Below are positions 33,388 to 43,738 of a DNA stretch of 64,000 nucleotides, in pieces. The notes under the pieces were generated by a model, which was not told the origin of the DNA, made no database searches, and saw nothing but the letters and a program-made list of their open reading frames with translations. Source of the stretch: Anaeramoeba flamelloides (lineage: Eukaryota; Metamonada; Anaeramoebidae); contig JANTQA010000051.1 in NCBI GenBank assembly GCA_027625915.1, forward strand, positions 3,410,501-3,474,500, read 5' to 3'. Each line of letters begins with the position of its first letter. The stretch's first letter is position 1. The position numbers were made by a program, and so were the translations under genes.

Positions 33388-34672
33388 TTATTATTTTTTG
33401 TAAGCTGTTTAATTGCTTTTTATGTTTTCTTTTGTATATTTTGAAAGTGGAAGAATACAAAAAAATGGATATTGTGTGTTTTTTTTTTACTCAAAATCTT
33501 CCATATTTTTTTGTTTTTCCCTTTTACCAAGCAGACGAAGGTAAAATTGTACTCCTGGGAGTAGAGCATTTGTTTTAAACAAGATTTTAAAGTTTAAATT
33601 TGTCTAAGTTGTAGATTTTGAAATCTTTTATTATTTGGAATACAGATTTTGTAAATTATTTTTCTTTCAAAGATTCAGTTATTTGGAATAATTCAAAACT
33701 TGAAATTTAGAATCAAAAAAGGCTCTCCAATTGTCTTGAAAGTACTCGGAATTTTTAACTGTTTTAGAATGTGACTGATAAATTCTAAAAAATTTCAAAA
33801 AATTTTTAGCTCAATTTCCATTTTTGATAAATCTTTTAACTGTCAACTGCTCAAACAGTCCAGTACAAAGAAAATTGTATAAGAACAACTGATTTTACAG
33901 AGTTCCTTAACACTTGACCACACAAAATGCTTAATTCAAAGCTTGATCAGAATAATTTCAAAAAGGAAAATCAAGTAAAGATTTCCAAATAGAAATTGCA
34001 ATTTATCAGTAGATTGAACAAATTTTATTTTTAAGAGCTATCTTTTCGTTTTTATGGAATTATCTAAATATTATGTTTCTTGGTGCATCAGCAATGTGAC
34101 TAAAGAATTAGTAAAATAAAAGATCTCAAGTACATCTTCACAAATAATTGGATTGGTTGGAAAATCAATATATAAAAAAATTGTCAAATTGGATTTTAAT
34201 TGTAAAATAATTGAAAATTTAAATTTTTGAATAATTTTTTTTATTATCTTTTTTCTTCATTTCAAAAACCAAATACAAAAAATTAGATTGATTCTTATAA
34301 TTAAAATTAAATCCAAAAAATTAAACCAAAATTGAAGTCTATTCGATTATTTTGCAAATATGAATTTTAATTTTAAAGCTCGTGGAAAAATTGAATTTTT
34401 TCTGATTTTTTATTGCTATGATTTTCCTATTCAAGTGAGATTGGATTTAAGATTTTAAGAATATGTGTTTGCTCTGTTTGAATTTTATATGTCTTTAAAA
34501 CGAAGCAAAAAATCAGAAGAAAATTATTTGCAAAAATTTCCTCTTTACTAACTATTTTTTAATTACAATTCGATTTGATATTTGTTTTTGTGAAAGATAA
34601 ATTCAAACAACTAACAGAATTGTTTCGTACACATTCAAAAAACAAATTTAACTGAAATACATTTAATTTAAT
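33388..34672. other. AT-rich intergenic stretch
   Basis: Upstream region of the gamma-SNAP gene. Beyond short A/T words I see no gene or repeat. Confidence 0.5.
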
Positions 34673-35505
34673 AGAGATTTAGATGATATCAGGCTTAATT
34701 CAAGATAAAGTTACAAAAATTGTGACAATATCTATCAAATCACTATATATCAGAAAATCGTAATATTTAATATTATCTCAATAATATGACAAATCGCGAT
34801 ATTCTATTTAATCAAGATAAATATCTAAAAATTGTGATATATGCCAAAATATCGTGATTAAAAAGTAAGCGCTGTATAACAGTTGATGGCTTTTGGGCCA
34901 ATTCAGAAATAATATTTTGAAGTAATTTTTTTCTATCAAAAAATAGATTAGATGGTTAAAAAAGTTATTCTTTAAAAACAACAAAAAAGATTCTTGATTC
35001 AATCAATTATCAGATCAAAGAGTTTTCATTGTATTTTATTTTGATTTGGTTGACGTGCCTATGACCTTTTAAATCAAGAACAGGAATAATTAAGAGAAAT
35101 AAATATTTTCTCAGTCAATGATCTTTAACTTGTGTAAGAAAAAAAATAGAAAAGAAAATAATTTTGTTTTTTCTAAAAACAAATGCAATACCTTTTACAA
35201 ATCTTTCAGCCTTCCATACCTTTCAAACACTTGAATACACTTTACAACGCGTTAAAACACTTTCCAACATTATTAAAGGGGGTAGTTTACTTTTGTTGAA
35301 AATAACAAAATGAAAAGATAAAAATTTTTTAGTTTTGGATAATAATTTTCTTTTTTTTTCGCGATTTTTATGATTATCGTGATTTTGTGGAGTATCACGA
35401 TTTTAATTGATAGTTTGCGATAAAGCTGATTCATCGCGATTCTATAAATATTATCGTGATTTTATTACCACTGTCGTGATAATCCATATTATCATCAAAA
35501 TCTCT
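34673..35505. mobile_element. 833 bp inverted-repeat element with ATCGTGAT/ATCGCGAT clusters
   Basis: The left end AGAGATTTAGATGATATCAG and the right end (read inward) AGAGATTTTGATGATAATAT are inverted copies, with AAT outside each end. At least ten ATCGTGAT, ATCGCGAT or close variants lie in two clusters just inside the two ends (34725-34860 and 35358-35485), leaving a repeat-free core that contains the CG-bearing ACGCGTT. No protein is encoded. Clusters of short subterminal words are typical transposase-binding sites, so a non-autonomous DNA transposon is likely; the superfamily is not clear. Confidence 0.65.
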
Positions 35506-35633
35506 AATATTTCAATTAAAAAAAAAAAAAATAAAATAAATAGTTAAATAAATTGATCTCGAAAAATAAATAATCAATATCAATGAAAGAAAAAAAAAAA
35601 AACAAGAAAAAAATAAATGAATGAGTCTTGAGT

Positions 35634-38324
35634 TTAAATAATAAAAATGTTCCCTAATTTTGTACCAAACAATAATTGATTATTAAACTTTGCAAAGCCA
35701 ATTTGAGTTATTTCTTGATTCAGGCATATATCTTTTCTGATGGTTTCCAATTGTGGGAAAGAATTCACAATAACAAATCCATTCCGTGTACCGATTATTA
35801 AATAACTTTTAAAGTTATTGTCTATTAATTTCCAACAATTAATTTTCAAAACAAAATCTTTCGAAATCATTTTTTTGCCGTTTGGTGAATAAATGGATAT
35901 TTGCTCATTTGAATACATCACTATTAGCCCATTATTCGAGATTGTTAATAAATCCGGAACGCCATTTCTAATTGTTCTAATATATTTGCCAGTGTATAAC
36001 GAATGTAAAATTATTGTGCCATCTAATGATCCAGATACTATAATACCACATTTCACATTAAGATCTACATTCGTGACTTCGTCGTCATGCCCCGATAAAA
36101 TATATTTGAGTTTCAGATCGGATTGGTTGTTTGGGTTGATTTTCCAAACAATTACGGTTGTGTCTCTGGATCCTGTTAATAAGATATTTGATTTCACTTT
36201 CAAACAAACAACCACATCCTTATGAATGAAATAATTTTTAATAGTATTGCCATTATTTAGATTAATAATTTTAAAAGAATTTTCAAAATAGCCGCAGGCA
36301 TATACGAACAAGCCATCTTTAGAAATTGCATAACAATTGGATAAATTTCTCACATTAGAATCAAAAGATACACCTATTCTTTTTTTCAGTTTTTTTAGAG
36401 GAGCATTTTCTTCTAATAAAATTCTATTTTTGTTGTTATGATTATCATCATCGCCAGCATCAACATCATTGCCAACAATATTATTATTCTGTAAAATATT
36501 TTTATGTATATTTTCATTAAAGTTATTACTGATATTAATATTTTGGCCCCCAGTATTGCCGATCTTTGTAACAGTTTCACCCTTATTTTTATTTGTATTT
36601 CTATTATGATCATCAGTATAGCAATAAAAAAATAGATTTCTATTTTTATTTATTATTATTATTCTTTTATAGAAATCTACCACCTCTAAATTTCTAGATA
36701 ACTTGAGGAATATTATTGGAGATGTTTCGTGGGTCTGTTTATAAATTTTGTTATTCAAGTCCAAAAAACGAAAAGTCCAACTTCTTTGGGAAGGTTCTAA
36801 TTGGTCCCAAGTCAATCTTTTCACGTGTGGCTTTTTTATAAAGATTTGGCTCGGGCATTGCCCAAAGTCCCGGATTTGAGTCAAAATGGATTCTCTTTCT
36901 AAGGGGTTTTGAATTTTATCCAAATTAACTATTCCCTCATAGGTTAAATAATAAAAAACGTTATTTGCCTTAACCGCTTCAATCCCTCTTTGCTTATAAC
37001 CAAAAATTAAATCAATCCATTCGTTTAAATGCTCGCTAACATATTCACTTTCCAATGCTTCTCGATGGATATTTACAAAATTATAAGGAGACCCATTGGC
37101 CCATGGAGGCAACTCTACATTATTTATCATTTTTTTCGATTGAGTCACCCCAAGATCAAAATTATTCAAATTTAATAAAAACTCTGGCATGTAAAAAAAT
37201 TCTGGTGTCAATTCTCTAAAATCAGAGGAATTCGATGTACTGAAATCCCAAGTTTGTTTGATCGAAGAAAATATTCGATCTGGGTGGTCAAATACACCAT
37301 TTTGTAAATCAATGTTCAGACTAGTAAATGGTTCCAGCCTGATCAGATAGTACAATATGATTCCAACACTCGAATAATGGCTACCGTAATGGAATGGCGG
37401 GAAGAGATTATTCGTAGTATTTGCTATTGATCTGTATTTTTTTTGGCATTCCTTTAGGCGTGTTTTATTTAATGCGCCCATTGGCATTGACAAATCTCGA
37501 TAGACCTTTGGATCGTTTAAATCCAATTTTTCTGATTCGTAATCTGATAAAATCCATGGGAAAACCGGATATTGGCTCAAATCATTATAACTGCGATTAC
37601 CTATTTGATTTAAGAGCATTAAATATTCAAAATTACTTATGGAGCGGTATTTCCATAGTTTGTTATATTCTGCCCGTTTGATACATTCCTTTGGTGTGCC
37701 AGTTCGATGTGTTTTTTGATAATTTTTCGGTTTTAAATTTAAAATTTTTCGATAAATAATTTCTCTATTCTTATAATTGTCAAAATCAATAAAATAATTT
37801 TTATTATTATAAAAATAAAATTCTAATCCGCTATGAATTAAGCAATATCTTCTTTTGAAAATTTTTTTTAAATTTGATAATTTCCAAATTTTATTTTGAA
37901 TTGTTTGCTTTTTCTTTTGATTTTCGTTTTTATTTTGGTTTTGGTTTTGGTTTTTCTTTTTATTTTCGTAGCCATTTTTTGATTTCGTTTTATGTTCATT
38001 CCTATCTTTAGCCTTCTTCTTTTTATTATTGGAATCGTTAACGCTATTCGCAAAATTGTTGTCCTGGCTGTTCTTTGAATAAAAAATTAAATTAGTATTA
38101 TTAATTTCAAATTCTCCAAAATAAATCCCAGTGTTTGTTATTAATTTACATCTTTTTTTTAAAATGATTTTTTTATCAATGTCTGTTTCTTTTTTTTCGA
38201 TTTCTTTTTCTAATTTGGAAATTTTTTCTTTTCTTTTTTTCTTCTTTCTTTCATAATTATTTAATATTTCTTCATTGGAATTTAATATTTTTTTATTTTT
38301 ACTTAGAATATCAATATCTACCAT
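35634..38324 (-). CDS. BEACH protein, intact C-terminal part: PH-BEACH, BEACH and WD40 repeats
   Basis: This uninterrupted 896-codon segment is the 3' end of a giant BEACH gene (LvsA/WDFY3/neurobeachin class), which acts in vesicle, lysosome or autophagy traffic. A PH-like domain lies at about 55-210 (CKLITNTGIYFGEFEINN; FKRRYCLIHSGLEFYFYN). The BEACH domain follows at about 215-500, with NFEYLMLLNQIGNRSYNDLS, YPVFPWILSDYESEKLDLND, FPPFHYGSHYSSVGIILYYL, LPPWANGSPYNFVNIHREAL and WIDLIFGYKQRG. WD40 repeats occupy about 648-896 (LLTGSRDTTVIVWKINPN; VSGSLDGTIILHS). An asparagine/histidine-rich linker separates BEACH and WD40. I see no FYVE motif. The ATG at 38324 is internal to the larger gene: coding sequence continues upstream past an ATT-repeat and a stop. 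Confidence 0.9.
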   Translation of the reverse strand: MVDIDILSKNKKILNSNEEILNNYERKKKKRKEKISKLEKEIEKKETDIDKKIILKKRCKLITNTGIYFGEFEINNTNLIFYSKNSQDNNFANSVNDSNNKKKKAKDRNEHKTKSKNGYENKKKNQNQNQNKNENQKKKQTIQNKIWKLSNLKKIFKRRYCLIHSGLEFYFYNNKNYFIDFDNYKNREIIYRKILNLKPKNYQKTHRTGTPKECIKRAEYNKLWKYRSISNFEYLMLLNQIGNRSYNDLSQYPVFPWILSDYESEKLDLNDPKVYRDLSMPMGALNKTRLKECQKKYRSIANTTNNLFPPFHYGSHYSSVGIILYYLIRLEPFTSLNIDLQNGVFDHPDRIFSSIKQTWDFSTSNSSDFRELTPEFFYMPEFLLNLNNFDLGVTQSKKMINNVELPPWANGSPYNFVNIHREALESEYVSEHLNEWIDLIFGYKQRGIEAVKANNVFYYLTYEGIVNLDKIQNPLERESILTQIRDFGQCPSQIFIKKPHVKRLTWDQLEPSQRSWTFRFLDLNNKIYKQTHETSPIIFLKLSRNLEVVDFYKRIIIINKNRNLFFYCYTDDHNRNTNKNKGETVTKIGNTGGQNINISNNFNENIHKNILQNNNIVGNDVDAGDDDNHNNKNRILLEENAPLKKLKKRIGVSFDSNVRNLSNCYAISKDGLFVYACGYFENSFKIINLNNGNTIKNYFIHKDVVVCLKVKSNILLTGSRDTTVIVWKINPNNQSDLKLKYILSGHDDEVTNVDLNVKCGIIVSGSLDGTIILHSLYTGKYIRTIRNGVPDLLTISNNGLIVMYSNEQISIYSPNGKKMISKDFVLKINCWKLIDNNFKSYLIIGTRNGFVIVNSFPQLETIRKDICLNQEITQIGFAKFNNQLLFGTKLGNIFII

Positions 38325-38360
38325 GTTTCCTTTCTCTGTTTTTAAACTATTTTCATCGGT

Positions 38361-38447
<87 letters not shown>

Positions 38448-38466
38448 GTTATTGTTATTGTTATTA
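38361..38466. repeat. (ATT)n microsatellite inside the BEACH gene
   Basis: About 30 ATT/GTT triplets on the + strand, read on the minus strand as AAT/AAC (asparagine) or, one frame over, ATA (isoleucine). It joins the intact 3' segment to the interrupted upstream part and lies just beyond a frame change. Confidence 0.9.
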
Positions 38467-38507
38467 ATTTTATTTTTATCTCTTTTTTCGAAGCTATTAA
38501 ATGATCG

Positions 38508-39624
38508 TTAAAATTCAAATTTTTTTTTTAATAATACTCTTCTTCTTAACAAATCTTCAACTTTATTTAATTTCCAATAAATTTGTTTGTTATAATTATC
38601 ATTAGATAAATTATTATACCAAATACCTCTTTCATTTGACATTTCATTAAAAATAATTTTCCAATTTTTTGAATTTTTTTTCAAGGAATAATTAAAATTT
38701 TTTAAAGAGTTTTTATTTTGTTCTTTAAATTCGGGAAGTAATTCCCATTCTATTTTTTCTTTAAAGCTTTCAATTATTTCATCTTCATAGACAAATATAT
38801 CTTTTAAAAAATAACTATTATAATAAACACTTCTTAGCTGTAAAGACAAATCTAAATTCTTTAATTTATTACTTATAAATTCATTAAATTTTGTTGAACT
38901 AGAGAAAATTAACCCAAAATGCTCTTTTTCTAATTTTTTTATAATCTTCTCCCAAGAAGATATATTGTTTTTAAAATTATTAAAAAAAATCTTTGGACTG
39001 ATATATTGATTAGAATTTGTAACAAATTGCTTTTGTGTACCTAAAAGTTTTAATTCATTTATTTCTTGAAATAATTTAAAAAAAATAGAATAATTTTTTG
39101 ATATCAAATATTGAATTAATTTAATAATTTTTATTATTTGTTCACTACATTTATTATCATTATCATTATTAAGATTCTTATTCTTATTCTTATTCTGATT
39201 ATTCTTATTCTGATTATTCTGATTATTATTATTATTATCATCATCATTTATGTAATTAGAAAAAAATTTTAATAATACTATTAAAAAATTTGCAAATAAT
39301 TGATTTAATTCGGGATATAAGTGTTTTATAGTCTTTTTATTATTTTGAACTGCTTTAGTCAAATAGTGTATAAAAACATTAATTAAATTGTTATTATTAA
39401 AAAATTCTAATGAGTTTTTAAAAAAGAAAAAAAATATTGTAATAATTTTTTTTAATAGTTCCATTTTTTTTTTGTTTAGCTAATAAGGAATTTTGAACAA
39501 ATAATTCAAATTTAGTTTCAAATAATAAAATAAGTATCATTATTAAATTTCGATCTTTCCATTTGTTATTAATCAAATTTTTAGATAAATTAATAATAAA
39601 AAAATCTGAATATTGTTTTTTCAT
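38508..39624 (-). CDS. BEACH gene, segment before the PH-BEACH domain
   Basis: Two overlapping minus-strand frames (39624-39418 and 39464-38508) continue one protein: SDFFIINLSKNLINNKWKDR, then FFKNSLEFFNNNNLINVFIH, an asparagine-rich loop, and a C-terminal WKLNKVEDLLRRRVLLKKKF typical of the helical stretch that precedes the PH-BEACH domain. The frame changes by +1 at the TTT TAA near 39418. At TTT TAA near 38508 a second +1 step would read FNDHLIASKKE, which fits the family better than stopping. No function of its own. Confidence 0.7.
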
Positions 39625-39670
39625 TAATTTAATTTGTTTATTGTTTATATTTAAATCATTACCATCATAA

Positions 39671-42600
39671 TCATTTATTTTTTTTAGTATTTTGATTATT
39701 GGTATGTGTATTTGTATTAATTATTGTATTAAATTTTGGTTGATAATTAATAAAATAATAAATTAAGTTTAAAAAATCAAAAAAGTTATCCCAAAATTTT
39801 AATTTTGATAATTCATTATGAATATTTTCTAATGAATTATTTTCTAATTGGTTTTCAAACCAAAAATTTATATTTAATGATATTTTTTTATATAATTTTT
39901 TTTGGATTTTTTTTTCATTCAACAAATTTTGAAAAAAATAAAATGACAAGATATTGAAAGTTAAATAAATATTTTTTATATTTTGATCATAAATTAAATT
40001 GAAACATAATAATTTTGATTTTATTTGTAATATTAAATTAAAAAATAATTTATATTGCTTTTTGCTAATTACATTAATATTTTTCAATTTGATAAATATG
40101 GAAAGAAACTCAAATAATTGAAATTGCCATCCTACTAGTTTTGCATGAATTTTTAGATTTTTTTTATTCTTTAACAATATAATAATAAAATTCAAAAATT
40201 TTTCTAAAATTTCAAGAGTCTTATTCTTATTCTTATTATTCTTATTTTCGTTTTCATTTTCATTTTCATTTTCATTTTCATCATTTACATTCTCATATTT
40301 GTTCTTATTATCCATTGCCTTTTCATTATTTATAATTTGATTTAATGTATTTAAAAACATTTGATAAATAGTTTTCAATAAATTTATATTTATTAATGCT
40401 AATTTTTTTGAATCTTCTATATCTGAAATTTCATTGATTGACAAATAAATTTTTGAATTGATTAATAAAGAAATTAAACTAATCAAAATATTTGTATCAA
40501 TTGTTTTTTTGAATAAAATTTTGTGAATTAATTGGAAATAATAATTTTTTTTATTATTTATTTCATTAATTAATTTATTATTCAATTCTAAATCATTATC
40601 ATTATCGTCATTATCATCAACATCACAACTCTCACCAATACCACTACCATCTGTGACGTTATTGTCACTATTGCTATATATGCTATTATCATTAATATTG
40701 TTGATGTGATCATCAATGTTTAATTTGTAATCAGTATTAAATTCATTATCGTTCTTTTTCTTATTTTCAAAAAACAAAAAAAATAATTTATTGTTTTTTT
40801 CTTCATCATTATTTTCAAAGATTAAATTATTTATTTTTGTTATTAAATTTAAAGAAAGTGAAATAATTTGATTTGAATTAGAATTAGAATTTAATAAATT
40901 TAATAAATAAATATCAAATTTATTAATTAATAATGTATTTAAAATAAAAAATTTTAATTTTTCAATTTCTAATAATTCAAAAATAAATCTTAATATGTCA
41001 AGCTTATGAAATTCACAATTGGAAATATACAAATAATTAATTATTGAAATTATTGAGCCATTTTTTTGATCTTGATTTCTCATGAACAAAGAATGATCAA
41101 TTGAATTTTGATTTAAAATTTTGTGAATACACTTGATCAATTTTAATCTAATTTTAAAGATATCATTCACTTTACTAGGCCTTTTTGCAATAATTTCTTT
41201 TGAAACTGGATGCAGTCTTGCTGTATAGGCCTTTGAATATTCATCTGCTTCAAACCAATAATAATAATAAATTATTTCCATTATTTTTTGAACCGTTACT
41301 ATGTTTTCAAAATTTAAACAATATTTGAATAATAAATTTAGCAACTCAAATTGGATATCAACATCAGTATAAATCCAAATTCGGAAATTTAATAGGATAT
41401 ATTTAATAAAGGAATTTAAAAATAATTGATCATTTGTTTGTGGTGATTCCATTTTTGTTAAATTTAATTGAATGAAATTATCTATTTCATGAATGAATTT
41501 TAATGTGAAATTTTTTGGATTGATTTGAACCAAAAAATGACTTAAAATTTGAAATCCTTTTCTATTTAAAAAATCTCTTTTCAGTTCTTTTGATTGGTTT
41601 AATAATTGGTTAATTAATTTCATTGCTTTTAATAAAATTTTTTCCTCAGAAATTATTTGTAAATTGTTAAAATTTCTTTTAATCTTTTCACTTGGCTTGT
41701 TTAATTGCTTAATAACGGGTAAAAAAACAAAGATCCCTCCCAAGCACTGGATTAAATCACTGAGTTTTATTCTTTTATAGATTAAAACCTTATTTAAGAT
41801 CGCAGTTTTATTTTGATAATTTGGAGATAATGATTGATTGAAGCAAATACCATCATTACAGGCTGTTGAAGTTAAATGGAAAATAATTGAATGGATAAAG
41901 GGTTGATCATTATTGTTCAACATTTTTTGATCATTATTTTCTTCTATATTTAAGATTGTTTTATCATGTAAGGGCTCATTGCAAAAAGTTATAGTATGAA
42001 TCTGTCCTCGTAAATTTCCTTTTTTGTGTTTTTTTCTTTTTTTTTTCATTTTCATTGTAATTTTGTTATGATCATAATTTTGAATATTATAATTATTCCC
42101 TATAATATTATTTGTTAATATTATTGAATTTTGAAAATATTTTAATGATCCCTTCCCGACTAATTTATTAGAAAGCCAGATCTTAATAGTGCCGGTAGTT
42201 CGTGACGACCAATTTGGTGTTTTATGCTTGATACATACAAAATACCATTTTGATAATTGGAAATGATCTAAATTAAATTCACTGATTTGATTGAGTCCAT
42301 TTTTAAAAGAAATTTTATAGCCGATTTGAAATTTGTTTGATAAAGTTTTATTAATATATAATTCAATTCCTTGTTTGTTGTCATTATCAAATTGGAAGAT
42401 TGTAATTGCGCTGTTATTAAAATTTATTATTTTTATCCAGGTGAAAAAGGTAAACCCCTTAATTGGCAGTTCAAATGATGGTAAAACGATTGAAGAGTTT
42501 GAATTAATTAGATTAAAAAAATTATTAATGTGTTTGATTTTGTTGGTGGTGGCGTTGATTATTTTTTCTCTTTTGGTATTTGCGTTCTTGTTTTTATTGG

Positions 42601-43738
42601 TATTTCCATTATTATTTTTGTTGCTCTGAATCATTTTATTTAAAGATTTTAAATATAATAATGTTTTAATGGGTCTATATTTATTCTTAATTAAATGGAA
42701 ATTTTTGATTATTTTTTTCACTTCTTCAACAGTAATCCAATGTTTACCTATCATACCCATTATATTAATAATTTTTTTACTTCTATCTTTAGAATTGCTG
42801 AATTGTGGTAATAAATCTATTAAACAGGATAATAAACCATTTTTGGATAGAATATATCCATTATAAATGGAATCTTGCCAATTTTTTTCAAATAATGATA
42901 ATAAATTATCGAAATAATAAAAGTTGTTTAATTCTCTTTTTTTTGAATATAACGTAAAAAGGGCTAGGGTAATAGATGGATTAGTAATAATTGAATTATT
43001 CTTTAAATTAAAATTGCCATTATTTACTAGTAAATTAATTAATTTTGAATAAACTAGTTTAGAATTGCTTTGAAATTTTAATTTTGATAAAAGATTACCA
43101 AAATTAATTCCTCCTATTTCATTTTCAAATGCTTTTATATTTAATGAATTATTTTGAAATAATATTTTTAAAATATCTAATATTTCAATTAATAATAATG
43201 AACCAAGGTATTTATTCAACAAGATATTTTGTAAAAAGGTAAAGATTTTTACCTTATTTAATATATGCTTTAAATTCTTATTTTTTTTTATACTTGTAAT
43301 TAAAGTTGTTAACAATAATTTGAATATTTTTTTATGATTTATTATCTTTTTTGTTTTTTCTTTTTCTTTTTCTTCATTTTCATTTTCATTTTTTTTTTGT
43401 GTTGTTGTATTACTTGATTTTTGTTTTTTATGATCACTTACACTTGAATTTTCAATTTTATTTTTAATTTTTATATCAAGTTCAGTTTGATCATTAACTT
43501 TTATTTCCCTTTTTTTTTTTTTTTTTTTTTCTGTTTCTGTTTTTGTTTTTTTATTAGAAATGTTGTCTTTATTATTTTCTTCATCTTTACTTTCCTTTTC
43601 ACTTTCGATATATGTATTATTATCATTTATGTTTGTGCTTGTGTCTATGTATGTACCTGTGTTTGTATTTTCATTTTTCAGGTTGTTTTCCTTTTTGTAA
43701 TTTTTGCAGGGTTGCATCATTATTTGAATTTCCTTCAT
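39671..43738 (-). CDS. BEACH gene, long central segment with concanavalin-A-like domain
   Basis: A 1355-codon minus-strand frame. After a charged low-complexity start, helical armadillo-like repeats (LLTTLITSIKKNKNLKHILN; GGINFGNLLSKLKFQSNSKL) lead to a lectin-like beta domain at about residues 415-545 (FELPIKGFTFFTWIKIINFN; LDHFQLSKWYFVCIKHKTPN; TGTIKIWLSNKLVGKGSLKY), as found in LRBA, neurobeachin and WDFY3. More helical sequence with the phrase GGIFVFLPVIKQLNKPSEKI, a BEACH-family hallmark (DUF4704-like region), follows. The segment joins the upstream one by a +1 step near AAA TGA at 43671 and the downstream one by a +1 step at AAA TGA near 39671. Confidence 0.8.
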   Translation of the reverse strand: MKEIQIMMQPCKNYKKENNLKNENTNTGTYIDTSTNINDNNTYIESEKESKDEENNKDNISNKKTKTETEKKKKKKREIKVNDQTELDIKIKNKIENSSVSDHKKQKSSNTTTQKKNENENEEKEKEKTKKIINHKKIFKLLLTTLITSIKKNKNLKHILNKVKIFTFLQNILLNKYLGSLLLIEILDILKILFQNNSLNIKAFENEIGGINFGNLLSKLKFQSNSKLVYSKLINLLVNNGNFNLKNNSIITNPSITLALFTLYSKKRELNNFYYFDNLLSLFEKNWQDSIYNGYILSKNGLLSCLIDLLPQFSNSKDRSKKIINIMGMIGKHWITVEEVKKIIKNFHLIKNKYRPIKTLLYLKSLNKMIQSNKNNNGNTNKNKNANTKREKIINATTNKIKHINNFFNLINSNSSIVLPSFELPIKGFTFFTWIKIINFNNSAITIFQFDNDNKQGIELYINKTLSNKFQIGYKISFKNGLNQISEFNLDHFQLSKWYFVCIKHKTPNWSSRTTGTIKIWLSNKLVGKGSLKYFQNSIILTNNIIGNNYNIQNYDHNKITMKMKKKRKKHKKGNLRGQIHTITFCNEPLHDKTILNIEENNDQKMLNNNDQPFIHSIIFHLTSTACNDGICFNQSLSPNYQNKTAILNKVLIYKRIKLSDLIQCLGGIFVFLPVIKQLNKPSEKIKRNFNNLQIISEEKILLKAMKLINQLLNQSKELKRDFLNRKGFQILSHFLVQINPKNFTLKFIHEIDNFIQLNLTKMESPQTNDQLFLNSFIKYILLNFRIWIYTDVDIQFELLNLLFKYCLNFENIVTVQKIMEIIYYYYWFEADEYSKAYTARLHPVSKEIIAKRPSKVNDIFKIRLKLIKCIHKILNQNSIDHSLFMRNQDQKNGSIISIINYLYISNCEFHKLDILRFIFELLEIEKLKFFILNTLLINKFDIYLLNLLNSNSNSNQIISLSLNLITKINNLIFENNDEEKNNKLFFLFFENKKKNDNEFNTDYKLNIDDHINNINDNSIYSNSDNNVTDGSGIGESCDVDDNDDNDNDLELNNKLINEINNKKNYYFQLIHKILFKKTIDTNILISLISLLINSKIYLSINEISDIEDSKKLALININLLKTIYQMFLNTLNQIINNEKAMDNKNKYENVNDENENENENENENKNNKNKNKTLEILEKFLNFIIILLKNKKNLKIHAKLVGWQFQLFEFLSIFIKLKNINVISKKQYKLFFNLILQIKSKLLCFNLIYDQNIKNIYLTFNILSFYFFQNLLNEKKIQKKLYKKISLNINFWFENQLENNSLENIHNELSKLKFWDNFFDFLNLIYYFINYQPKFNTIINTNTHTNNQNTKKNK

